64,000 nucleotides of DNA from Parapristionchus giblindavisi (Eukaryota; Nematoda; Chromadorea; Rhabditida; Diplogasteridae). Of the stretch, positions 9,056-21,000 are shown piece by piece. Positions within the stretch are counted from its first letter, which is position 1; the number at the start of each line of letters is the position of its first letter. The position numbers and the translations under genes are program-made. The stretch is from positions 124,001 to 188,000 of the forward strand of contig CALSFV010000393.1 of the NCBI GenBank assembly GCA_943737045.1. The letters run 5' to 3'. Under the pieces are notes generated by a model, which saw only the letters and a list, made by a program, of their open reading frames with translations, searched no databases and had not been told where the DNA came from.

Positions 9056-12000
9056 ATGGGTGATATCTTTTCGGAGGCGACTCGTATAAGCCTATTCAAA
9101 ATTACCACCTCTCGTCTTGCCCGTCTTCTTCACAAACAAAAATGCCCTCAATTCGATACAAGATTGCCAGCTAACGTATCGAATGCAATTGTCAAGCAAA
9201 TGGACGTACAAAGGACAGTCAAGTGTAGCGTCTTGAAACAGCTCGACTGTAGACGATTTTGCATCACAGAGGTAACCACATTTCGTCTCTTTCCCTTATT
9301 TTTTCTCTTTTGTATCACATTTCGTGGGCCTTGCCTGATCTCTATATTTCATTTTCTTCTCCTCTTTCCCGAACGTTTTGTAAATGCATATAATTTTATT
9401 TTTGCTTAATGCTTAATGAAATGACGAGAAAGCGCCATAAAATTCGATAAAATGAGCGAAAATGAAATGTTGCGCGAATAAGTGGGCGAAGCCAGAGTAT
9501 TGCGCGGGAAAGAGCGGAATTTGTAATCTATAATTGTGCCTATAAAGAGACCGTCGAATGATCATTTCTCCACTTTCAGGCTTACATTCGATTATCGGAT
9601 TTCAATTCTAAAGAGTTCGCTGATTTTTTACTTCATCCACTGGAGAAACTGAGCCTGGTTTTTTGGTTTGAAGGTTGAGGTTAATGTTAATAAATATCTA
9701 ATCTAAAGTATTATTTGGAGGTATGACGTATGATATAATCGATATTATCAAAGAGTCAGAATCACTGAGAACGACTCTCGCAAATCTACAACTTAAAGGT
9801 GTCATGCTGGAAAATGGATTAGATATGAAGGTAGGCTATAAATTTACTTCCTACATTATCTTTCGAACAATGAATTAAATATTCTCACTGAAGTTTATCT
9901 GAATCTCTGCTTTTGCAGCTGGAGAGTTTCGTAAATTTGGATTCGCTAACTCTTCGGGATTCACTCGTAGTGGACAACAATGCACTAGCATATATTGCGC
10001 AGGTTCATTTTGTTTAAAAAAATCATTTTAAATTAAAAAAAAGTTCGTTTTGGTTTTTTTTTTAAAATAGTTTTACAGCCCGGCACACTTTATTTCTAAA
10101 TGTGGCACTAAATCATGCCCGTAATGTCTAAGATTAAAAAACGATCATTTTTTTGCTTTCTGATAAGGATGGATTCAAAATTAATTTTGATCGAAATATT
10201 GTAACAACAACGATCCCATTGAATACCGAAGATCAATAAACGACATAAATCGCAAAACAAAATATCTAATTTCTAATAATATTTCAGAACTTACCCGGTC
10301 TTCGACAGTTGGATATTGCTGGTTGCGAGAAAGTTTCTGATATATCTCCATTGAAGTGTTTAACCAATCTGGAGATACTGTCATTACGTGGATTAACAAC
10401 TTCTCTGATCGATCAAACCATAGAGACTTTCAAATCGCTCACAAATCTGAGATCGGTCGATTTGAATGGAATACAGAGCGACGAATCTATTCGATTAGGG
10501 TAAGAATATTCCTTTTTACTGTAAAACAGAATTTGCAAGTGTTCAAAAGAACACTATAAGAGAGACTATCTGGCTCAAGTGAGATTCTCTTGGCACTTGG
10601 CCAAAAAGTGATATGATGCGATCGCGCCCAAATCGTGCACTGCTGTAGTATGGGGTGGAATGAGCTCGCAGATCAAGTTTAGTTTCGACATATCTGCACC
10701 CTCGCTAAATAACGTTTGCTCGATAAAGTGACATCAAAATTAAGTTTACGGATTCGTTAGATACAGTACAGCCCGGTCGTGTTTTGTACACATTCTGCAC
10801 TCACAGCGAAATGACTTAGCACAGTATTCTGGTTCAAGCCATTTTGTTTCCATAGCCAGACAAGCGAAAGACGATTGCATTTGAGAGAGTTTATATGTTG
10901 AGCGGTCGTTTTGGCTTTCACAGTCCATAGAACATTCTGTTAGATAGTGATTGTCTCACTGGATTGTCTCGGAACGAATTGGCTCACCATTGCGGTGTGT
11001 CTCACATGTGAGACAGTTGATGACTCAAAGCCGTTATGAGACAATCTGTGTCTCACGGTGCCTGCACGGCGGTTCAATGAAGAGAAATCCCTACATTTAA
11101 CTTTGGCTTGAAGGCTCTTGCATTACGAAAAATCGGCAAAGTTGATTTGCACTGGGCGGGATTCGAACCTACGAGGTTCGGATCGCTAAACAAAAGCTCT
11201 ATCCACTAAGCCATCTCGGCATGTCTTGCGAATCGTAAAACTCGATGATAGGTCTAGTCAGAAGCGAGCGCCCAGATATACCGTAATCAACTTTCGCGCT
11301 GGGAGAACCTAGATGTTTTACTGCTTATCATCACTCAGTTTGCGATACTTTCTTTCTCAGGCAAGAGCTTCTTAGTTACTATCATTGAGCCGCCGTGGCC
11401 TGGCTAATGTGCCAAGAGTTGCGCGCCTCCCTCTCGTATAGACATTGAGCTCTGTTCTGTGTGACATCATGTCCAGGTAACGCAGTGGGTAAAGAGCTTG
11501 ACTAGAGTGCGGTGGTATGCTCCCGCGCTAGTTCGATGCCAACTCCGAGCAAACTCTTTTGCCAATATACGTTTACTCTTACTCTAGTCAAAAGAGTAGA
11601 TAAGTATCTCAAATATGAGACAACTACTTTACAAGGGAACTAGGAGGTTGATTACCAGAAGTGGGGAAATAGTTCTAAGCCGACATAGCTCCCTTTACAA
11701 GTATTTAGTCAGTGATTCGCATACTTTTCAGAAAGATCACAATGGGCATGGTATTCATATCTCATCTTCCAATAATTGATTCGGATGAGCCATTCTGGCC
11801 TCAACTCGAATTCATCGATCTATCGGATTGCACACTTTATTGTGATATTTTGAAAGTCGCTCGAGTATTTACAAAGCTTCGAATGATATCCGTATTAAGT
11901 GAGTGCAATAATTACTTTATTCTATAAAATGATAATGCTCGTCTGTCTGTATGTCTGTCTGTCTGTCACACTTTTCATCTTTTCCCTATAAAATGCTTCA

Positions 12001-15000
12001 AAATCGTCCAATCTTATCAAATCCTTTTGCATTTCCATCTACACCAATAGCAAAGCAAAACTGTAAAAGAAAATTACCAAATACCCATAGCTAAGTGGTA
12101 GCTATTCTAATGGTAGCTATAGTGCGCGACATAATGATAGGACACCCCTAAAATTTTCTGATTCCTTTTTTTCTGGTTCGATGTCGTCCTACTCCTTTTT
12201 GATGGCAGCCTTCAACGGATGCATACTGTTGCTTGAAGTTTGGAAAAAAATAATAACCCATGAAAAAAATCAGGGCGTCCTATCATTATGTCGCGCACTC
12301 TATTCTAGCCGTAGCTATTGTTGACCTAAAAATCATCAAAACGAACAAAGATTTTTTTAGAAGCGGTTCATAATCCGCAAGATGTGCAATATATGAGAGC
12401 GGGTGTGCAGGTCGCCAGTTCCACGATTCCATCGTGTTGTCTCAATGCCGTATCACTGTATGAAAGCACATCCATCTTTGGAAACATCGATTTGGTTTAC
12501 ACAGATTTGTTCTTGCTCCTGAAGGTAATATTTCACACTTCCATGAATATCAGTCGCTGAACCAAATCATTTTTTGACCTTTTACTGCAAGTTTACTGCC
12601 TAAGGTTAGTACAAATGAAAGAACATTTGACAAAATGCATTACGTTATTATACATCACTTGCCGTAAACTGACGTATAACTATAAGTAGACTAGCAAGTC
12701 TACTTCAAGCTGGAATTATAAGTAAACTACTAGTTTTGAAACACCAGTGCTTAACTTTGAGACGTAACAGTAACAATACAGTACAGCCCGGTCGTGTTTT
12801 GTACACATTCTGCGCTGCGCTCCGCAGCGGTGCGCATTTGGACGCATCACTTATTTCCTTTGCGTATGAATATTTTGAATTCTCAAAGTCTTAATCATGA
12901 GTTTCCGTGATAAAAAGTTCTTTTAATGACTAAAGAAACTGAAACAAAATTTTTATTAATGAGAAAAAACAATTAAAAGGCAAATCACACTGGTCCGAAA
13001 ATGATGGGTACTGTAAATTTTCAAAAATATCTTTCGGCGACCGATGCGATCGATACGCAATATTACAGTATACCTTTCCAGTAAATTAATAGTCATCATT
13101 TTCAGACTAGTGTGATTTGCCTCACGGCGGCTCAATGATAGTAATTAAGAAGCTCTTGCCTGATAAAGAAAGTATCGCAAACTGAGTGATGATAAGCAGT
13201 AAAACATCTAGGTTCTCCCAGCGCGAAAGTTGATTACGGTATATCTGGGCGCTCGCTACTGACTAGACCTATCATCGAGTTTTACGATTCGCGAGTCATG
13301 TTGAGATGGCTTAGTGGATAGAGCTTTTGTTTAGCGATCCGAACCTCGTAGGTTCGAATCCCGCCCAGTGCAAATCAACTTTACCGATTTTTCGTAATGC
13401 AAGAGCCATCAAGCCAAAGTTCAATGTAGGGATTTCTCTTCATTGAACCGCCGTGTACCTTTTAATTGTTTATTTCTCATTAATACAAATTTTGTTTCAG
13501 TTTATTTAGTCATTAAAAGAACTTTTTATCACGGAAACTCATGATTAAGACTTTGAGAATTCAAAAATATTCATACGCAAAGGAAATAAGTGATGCGTCC
13601 AAATGCGCCCCGCTGCGGAGCGCAGCGCAGAATGTGTACAAAACACGACCGGGCTGTACTGTACTCCTCATATGGTTGAACAAAGTTGTATGTTTGCAGC
13701 AAGATGATGTGCACTTTTCTGAGGAGGAATTAAATAGATGTGCTTCCGCAGTCGAGTTCATGAACTTGAGATACCCATATCGTGAGAGCGCACAACGTAT
13801 GGCAACCAGTTTATGGACGATTTTGCTCAAGTAATTAATTAATTAATTAATTATCATTATTACTATTATTACTATTATTACCATTATTACTATTACTATT
13901 ATTATTATTATTATTATTATTACTTTTTCTCCTCCTCTTCAAATACACTCTCACTTTTAAAAATTTTAGGTTCGACCGAATGCGTTATATCAAGAGCGAA
14001 TATTTGGGAAGGTGTATTGAGAGATACGTCAGGGGAGGCGTTGTACCGAATGATGAATTTTCTGTTGACATTGAGATGGAGGTTAAATATACATCTTTAT
14101 ATTTAAACAATAACATAATTAATTTAATCAACAATATTACTTAATAGTTTTATTGTTACATTTATTTTAAATACGTGCATGCATATCACTCCTGTACATT
14201 GATTCACTTACTAAATTAAGAGAGATGGCCGTTAAGACTCGACCACCCCCGGACACGTTGAGCTAGCAATGAGAACTGGGGGCCATACTTGGGTGTTAGG
14301 AGTGTCACCGGCCCTTATTACACAAAACAGTAGAAATTTCCTGTTTGTGCCCTGAGGCTATTAGAAAAATTAATTTAAGTGCGAAAACGGGTGATAAGAC
14401 GTTTCAGAAATTTCACTTCAGAAAGTGCTATTTGAGAAAATCCTCTTCAGAAAAGGACGTTTCAGAAATTTCCACTTCAAATATGATTTTCCAGAAAAGG
14501 ACGTTTCAGAATTTTTTTTTCAGAAATTCCAACTCAGAAAAGGACGTTTCAGAAATTGGCACTTCAGAAATTCCAACTCAGAAAAGGACTTTTCAGAAAT
14601 TGGCACTTCAGAAATGTCAACTCAGAAAAGGACGTTTCAGAAAATGTTCTCGTTGTAATTGAATGCTACCAAATTTATTCTAAGCGATCTTCTCTGCAGT
14701 TTAAAGCTACAAACCGTACTGCAAATTTTCTGAAACGTCCTTTTCTGAGTTGGAATTTCTGAAAAATAATTTCTGAAACGTCCTTTTCTGAGTTGGAATT
14801 TCTGAAGTGCCAATTTCTGAAACGTCCTTTTCTGAGTTGGAATTTCTGAAATGAAAATTTCTGAAACGTCCTTTTCTGGAAAAGATTTTCCGAAATGACA
14901 TTTTCTGAAGCAAAATTTCTGAAACGTCCTTTTCTGAAAATTAGTTTCTGAAGTGTCCTTTTCCGAAGTGAAATTTCTGAAACGTCTTATCACCCGAAAA

Positions 15001-18000
15001 CGTTTAAAAATCATAATTTATCAAATTGTTGAGATAAAGTCTAAATACCATTTGCGATGCGTCTAGGGTGCACAGACCTTGCTATTTCACTATTAGCATC
15101 GAATGTGCGTTGATTCCTAAACCACTTTTTTGACTCAAAATTTTGGTTTTTTCGGACAAATCATCCCTTGTTTTAGTGAGTGCCCAAAAATTCCGACCAG
15201 GTAATGTAGCCTATGCAATTCTGCATTGATTTAACTTAAAACTGGGTTCTTCCCGATCGACCATTTTGTCGAATTTTTTGCTCCAACTTCCGTCATCGAT
15301 GGTTTTCCCGAACAAATGCTGTATTTTCCAAACGATTGGTGCGGAATTCTGGTCTGCTCAAAGTTTAGAGGTGAGTCGAGTAAAATGACACAAGTAGCCC
15401 ATCACTTTGATCAACTTTCGAGCGAAAAATTCGACAAAATGGTCGATCGGGAAGAACCCAGTTTTAAGTTAAATCAATGCAGAATTGCTTAGGCTACATT
15501 ACCTGGTCGGAATTTTTGGGCACTCACTAAAACAAGGGATGATTTGTCCGAAAAAACCAAAATTTTGAGTAAAAAAAGTGGTTTAGGAAACAACGCACAT
15601 TCGATGCTAATAGTGAATTAGCAAGCACTGTGTACTCTAGGCGCATCGCAGATGATATTTAGACTTCATCTCAACAATTTGAGAAATTATGATTTTTTAA
15701 AGTTTAAAAAAAATTATTTTTTCTAATAGCCTGAGGGCACAAACAGGAAATTTCAGCCGTTTTGTGTAATAAGTGCCGGAGGCACTCCTAACACCCAAGT
15801 ATGGACTCCCAGTTCTCATTGCTAGCGCACGTGTCCGGGGGTGGTCGAATATGATCGAGTCTTAGGGAACAGGCCTCTTAAAACGCGTTCTCCATAAGGG
15901 CGGCGGGGGCATGGCACAATATTTCAAAATCATCCTAGGTGACTCATATTTGATGGTTAGAGTCCCTAGGAGTGGTATACACTTCAGCCAAAAAGTTGAC
16001 CCAAATTATCGATTTTTGATCTACCAAAAGTCGAAAAATAAAAGTGTGAATTCCATAGCATGTTATATATCATTCGATAGAGGATCCAAAGTTATATAAG
16101 AATACCAAGTTTCAGAAGTTTTCATAATCTTTGTGTTCGAGAAATTACCGATTTTCCAATTTTTGACCAGGTTTTTTTGTTTTGATCTCATTGCTTACCA
16201 TGTTACTCTCATTTCCCATTCCTGGATCTTTGATATGTTATGTAAAAATGGATGGGCTATCCGAATATCACACTTATTTCGACAAGCTACAAGGCAGTCA
16301 TAGTGATATCAAGTGAATTCTAACCCCATTTTACCGCCCAAACGCCGACGCAGGTTCGAATCCGGGTCCGGGCATAAATTTTTGCAACTTTTGCCTCAAA
16401 TATTACTTTAAATTATATTTACATGTGATTCACCGTATTTTCACTAATGTATTTTACGAAATAACCACAAACATTATCAGGAATACTAAAAAATCTTATT
16501 ACTGATACAATATCAGGAAAATGGATGGGACGAGCGAAAATAACGGTTTTTCGACAGTGATTCTTTAAAATGTATTTTTTGCTATTTTCTGTTAAAAGAA
16601 GATAAATATACAATGAAACTCTTATCATCTCGGTTTTCGCAAATTGTTTGAAAAATTGTAGATAACGATCAAAGATCAAAGTACAAAGACCAGAGACCAA
16701 ACTTCAACAATAAAGTAAAAACTTTTCAGAACATTTCTAACATATATAGGTGCTTTGAAAATAAGAGATTTCATCAAAAGAGGTGCAGAAACGAGAACTG
16801 CGAGGAGAGAAAGATCAAGTTTAAGCGTACGCGATGTAACCGAGTAGATCTCAGCAGAACGTTAACTATGGATCTGAAAGGAATCAGAACTAAACCAAAA
16901 TGAGGAAAATAAATATATGATACGTAAAAAAAGCTACCTGCGGAGGAACCATAGTTTTAAAAGGCCTGTCCTTTGAACGGTAGGATCTTAAAATCAGTCC
17001 TTCCAAAAAAAAATTGCCCTGGGGACGAATGAAGAGCTATGACTACCATAATCTGTGGATAAACATCACTCGACACTTGCATCATTTTGTCCCTTATTGT
17101 TTGAACGGGTCGTTAGCATATCTATAAGCTGAATTTTCAGTTTTGAGGCTCAAATTCGTAGAACATTTGCAGCTTGAAATCGGAGACGTCCCAATGCCTC
17201 TTTTGATGGAATCTCTTATTTTCAAAGCACCTATAAATATTAGAGATGTTCAGAAAAGTTTTTACTATATTACTGAAGTTTGGTCTCTGATCTTTGTACT
17301 TTGATCTTTGATCGTTGCCTACAATTTTTCAAGCCATTTTGCGAAAACCTAGATGATAAGAGTTTCATTGTATATTTATCTTCTTTTAACAGAAAATAGC
17401 AAAAAATACATTTTAAAGAAGTATCACTGTCGAAAAACCGTTATTTTCGCTCGTTCCATCCATTTTCCTGATATCGTATCAGTAATAAAATTTTTTAGTA
17501 GTTCTGATAATGTTTGTGGTTATTTCGTAAAATACATAAGTGAAAATACGGTGAATCACATGAAAATATAATTTACAGTAATATTTGAGGCGAAAAAAAA
17601 GTTTATTTATTTATTTATTTATTTATCATACATCCAATAAAGATGTGACAACATTTGAAACGAATAATAAATAAGTGAATAGGAGAATCGGGAAAGTGGG
17701 TGATATGAATTGTGGAGGGAGAAGTGGGAGGGGAGTGCGGGTCTTCATATGTAGATTTAATAAGATCAAAGATCAACATGATCTAAGGTAGGTTGGCAAG
17801 ACCTGGCGGGGGAGGAGTCCGCATTGATTCAATATATATCGGATTGAATCGAGTCTACTATGAAGAAGTGCACTAAAGTGGTGTGATGGTAATTCCTAAT
17901 TTAGCAATAAGGTCAGGGCAAGAAATTAATTTAGCTTTAATGATTGGGGTGCTATGTAACAGGGTGTTGCAAAAATTTATGCCCGGACCCGGATTCGAAC

Positions 18001-21000
18001 CTGCGTCGGCGTTTGGGCGGTAATATAGGGTTAGAATTCACTTGATATCACTATGACTGCCTTGTAGCTGGTCGAAATAAGTGTGATATTCGGATAGCCC
18101 ATCCATTTTTACATAACATATCAAAGATCCAGGAATGGGAAATGAGAGTAACATGGTAAGCAATGTGATCAAAACAAAAAAACCTTGTCAAAAATTGGAA
18201 AATCGGTAATTTCTCGAACACAAAGTTATGGAAACTTCTGAAACTTGGTATTCTTATATAACTTTGGATCCTCTATCGAATGATATATAACATGCTATGG
18301 GATTCACACTTTTATTTTTCGACTTTTGGTAGATCAAAAATCGATAATTTGGGCCAACTTTTTGGCTGAAGTGTATACCGCCCCTAGGGACTCTATCCAT
18401 CAAATATGAGTCACCTAGGATGATTTTGAAACATTGTGCCATGCCCCAACCGACGCCCCTCCGCTGTAAGGGAGAATGCGTTTTAATGGTAGGGTCTCAT
18501 ACAAAGAGCACTTCTATCTTGAATATTTTTTTCGGTAAATTTCTTCTGAACAACTTCATATTTAAGGCATTCTTCAATAGTAGTTATCTGTTTATTTATT
18601 ACTTTATTTCAGCTTCTGACAGTTTTCGACAATGATATAATATGCGATAAGGCTCTCGATTTCTATCGGATATTTATTATCGGTTATGTGCGGACAATGA
18701 AATTTGACCCCGTTAAACAGAGGTCAGAGTGTTTTTAATTACTGCATCGCTACATTTACCTTACGCGCCGTCATAGAAAATATGGTTACATTTGTCTTAC
18801 GCACACACCGACATAAGTTTTGGAGTGCGTGGGGTCCCAAGTGGAAAACTGATCGTCTTCAGGGAGACGGTTGATGTTTTAACCATCGATCAATAATGGC
18901 TGGCTACCGTTACCTACAGTAACTTTTTACCGTACCCTTGATTACAAGCAGGACTTTCTACTTGGGACCCAACACACTCCAAAATTTAAGGCAAATGTAA
19001 CGATGAGATCGATTTTTCTTCTTTTTTTAAAAATTCTTTTCTTTCAGATTTCATATTATCAGAATATTATCGAAATGTGCTTCTCAGCTTTCAATTATCG
19101 ATCGGAGTAATATAGTAGACAACATGGACCTTGAAGTATATTCGAAGATATTTGCTGAGGTTGATTGGGCATTATAGGTAACGTGTAATTTGGGCAAATA
19201 TTCAGAGTCTAAGTGAACTACTCAAAAGTGAAAATGAGGAAAGAATAATTAAATTCTGCACCATAGCAACGTTACTTTTCTATTTGACAGGTAAGTCAAA
19301 GGAATTTATAGTTATGTTTGATGAAACACCCTTTGTGGTGTATGATAAATATATAAGTAAATAAATAATTTTTTTTTGTTTTCGGTACATTATGAGAACA
19401 AATAAATATAGTTTGGAGCGCACGCTTGTGGCTCAATTGTAAATAATCGATACGATTGTGTGAATTATTAATTATGAACTCTCAGAAGCTTCGTATGTCG
19501 CCTGTAAACAGTTCGTGGAATATGTTATGCTCAATGAGGTCTGCGAAGGATTGCAGCACAAGGATGTCAGAACGAAACTCAACGTATGTATTGTCCGTAT
19601 AAAATGTACTTGCATAATTGCCTTGCTACTGCTGCTAAACAGAGAAAGAACTATCGATCGAACCCCCCCCCCCCCCTTCTCTCTGATCTACGTACTATCT
19701 CGCGTGCACTCTCGCACTAAACATAGAAATTCATTGTGGCTCTGTCTCGCTACTCTCGTACCAGATAAACAAGTGTATTTTATACGGTCAATATTAGAAT
19801 TGCCTATATCGAACAATCGTCTGTATCTTGTCTGTGTCCGAAGGCGTAAAACGATGAGAACGGGAATTTGAGGGGGGGGGGGTCGGGGAGAATAGTTGTT
19901 AGGGACATGAGAATTTTTAAATTTAAAATTAGTATGGCTATGGGTATTAGGTTTTTTTAATTTAAAAATTTCTTAATTCTTAAAAATGCAATCTGATTTT
20001 AATTTTTTTCATTGAAGGTGCTTCGATTACTCGACAACATTACTTATCATGATCCATCAACCCATACTCAGTTTCTTCAGAGTGCGGAGATAGAAACTTT
20101 ATTGTAAGCTTCCACCATTTTAGATATATACGTAAAAAAGCTATTGACTAACAATAAATTGAGCGAGCACGCTCTGGTAATTCAAAATTATCTATTTAAA
20201 ATACGTTACTTACTTAACGTTTTACATATATTTTAGTACAAGTGAAATAACACGCTATCTGTGAAAATCCACATATGTGTGGTATCAACGAAAAATGGAT
20301 TTTCTCTTTTATGTATGATAATTACAGGCTCCATGAGTGAAGTTCACTGGTACTTGGAAATTCCTTCCAATTGAAAATTCGTTTCAGGGGGTGACCACGC
20401 AACGATTTGACGACGTTTCCTAAAAAGTTTATTTCGAATCCAATCGATTCGGGGGGTCGGTGTAATCGACTCCTTGTCTAATTCTAAGAAACTATTGTTA
20501 AGGAGAGTTTTTTGATCAACGGTCAACGAAGGCTGGAAATGGGAATTTTCGAAGAAAATATTACATTAAATTAATTCTCACTATTTTCCCACAGCCCAGG
20601 TAAACTTTTTATTTGCTCATGATCTTCTACATATTATATTACACCTTCAGTGTAAAATTCATATTAAAAAAATACATAAATTGTGAACGAATCCGTTTTG
20701 TAACGACAATCGTGAGTTGTGGTGTGCCCGACGACATTTCCTAATCGGTCAATTTGGAAATTTGAGAGTTTTAAACATATTTTACCTCCGTTCTTGACAT
20801 GACTGAGCTACACGACAGCTCCTCGTCTACGGAGTGCACCTGCACGGTATACAGTAGACGACACGATTATATCATATTTCAGCTTTTTCGTCATAAACTG
20901 CTTAAAAGTTGTCAAATCGTTCCCAGTTTTTTATAGGTGACAATACTACCATATATCGTTATTTGAGCAATTACTTGGTGAGATATGACAAAAGGCAAAA

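Larger units (their letters stand above)
10764..11640. mobile_element. Composite TE cluster in intron 5 of copy A
   Basis: Starts with one end of the CAGTACAGCCCGG family after TA (10762). Contains an arm-specific piece 10823-10938 between TTAG repeats, a GAGACA/TGTCTC-rich palindromic part, a nested 333-bp element (11065-11397) and a tRNA-like module (11471-11552). The right arm has a related but differently assembled cluster (about 51432-52478). Confidence 0.65.
12779..13661. mobile_element. CAGTACAGCCCGG-family element in intron 7 of copy A, with nested insertion
   Basis: Flanked by TA (12777-12778, 13662-13663). The right arm has the same insertion (46841-47380), so it predates the duplication. 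The left copy also carries a 323-bp CACGGCGG element (13133-13455). Confidence 0.85.
15882..18482. mobile_element. 2.6-kb palindromic TTAA element (family A)
   Basis: Shares the TTAA at 15878-15881 with family B and ends at TTAA 18483-18486. Terminal inverted repeats are AACGCGTTCTCC and AACGCATTCTCC, followed by GGGGCATGGCACAAT on both ends. The arms include copies of CAGGTTCGAATCCGGGTCCG (B-box like). The centre (about 16730-17240) is another inverted pair, with an arm-asymmetric TTTA run at 17603. No transposase. Confidence 0.8.

Noticed and set aside
13541..13834. 97-residue ORF joining element sequence to copy A exon 8
   Set aside because: Only 13700-13830 is a true exon. The upstream part is the CAGTACAGCC element read through a valid CAG acceptor.
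14345..15014. Repetitive ORFs with SEKDVSEI / QKRTFQK motifs on both strands
   Set aside because: Arise from a self-inverted minisatellite inside a TTAA element. Similar 'protein' on both strands is a sign of the repeat, not of a gene.
19157..19205. TAG within an extended exon 11 of copy A
   Set aside because: Using the GT after GCTGAG (19160) gives a 46-bp intron and a clean phase-0 join, so the stop is intronic.
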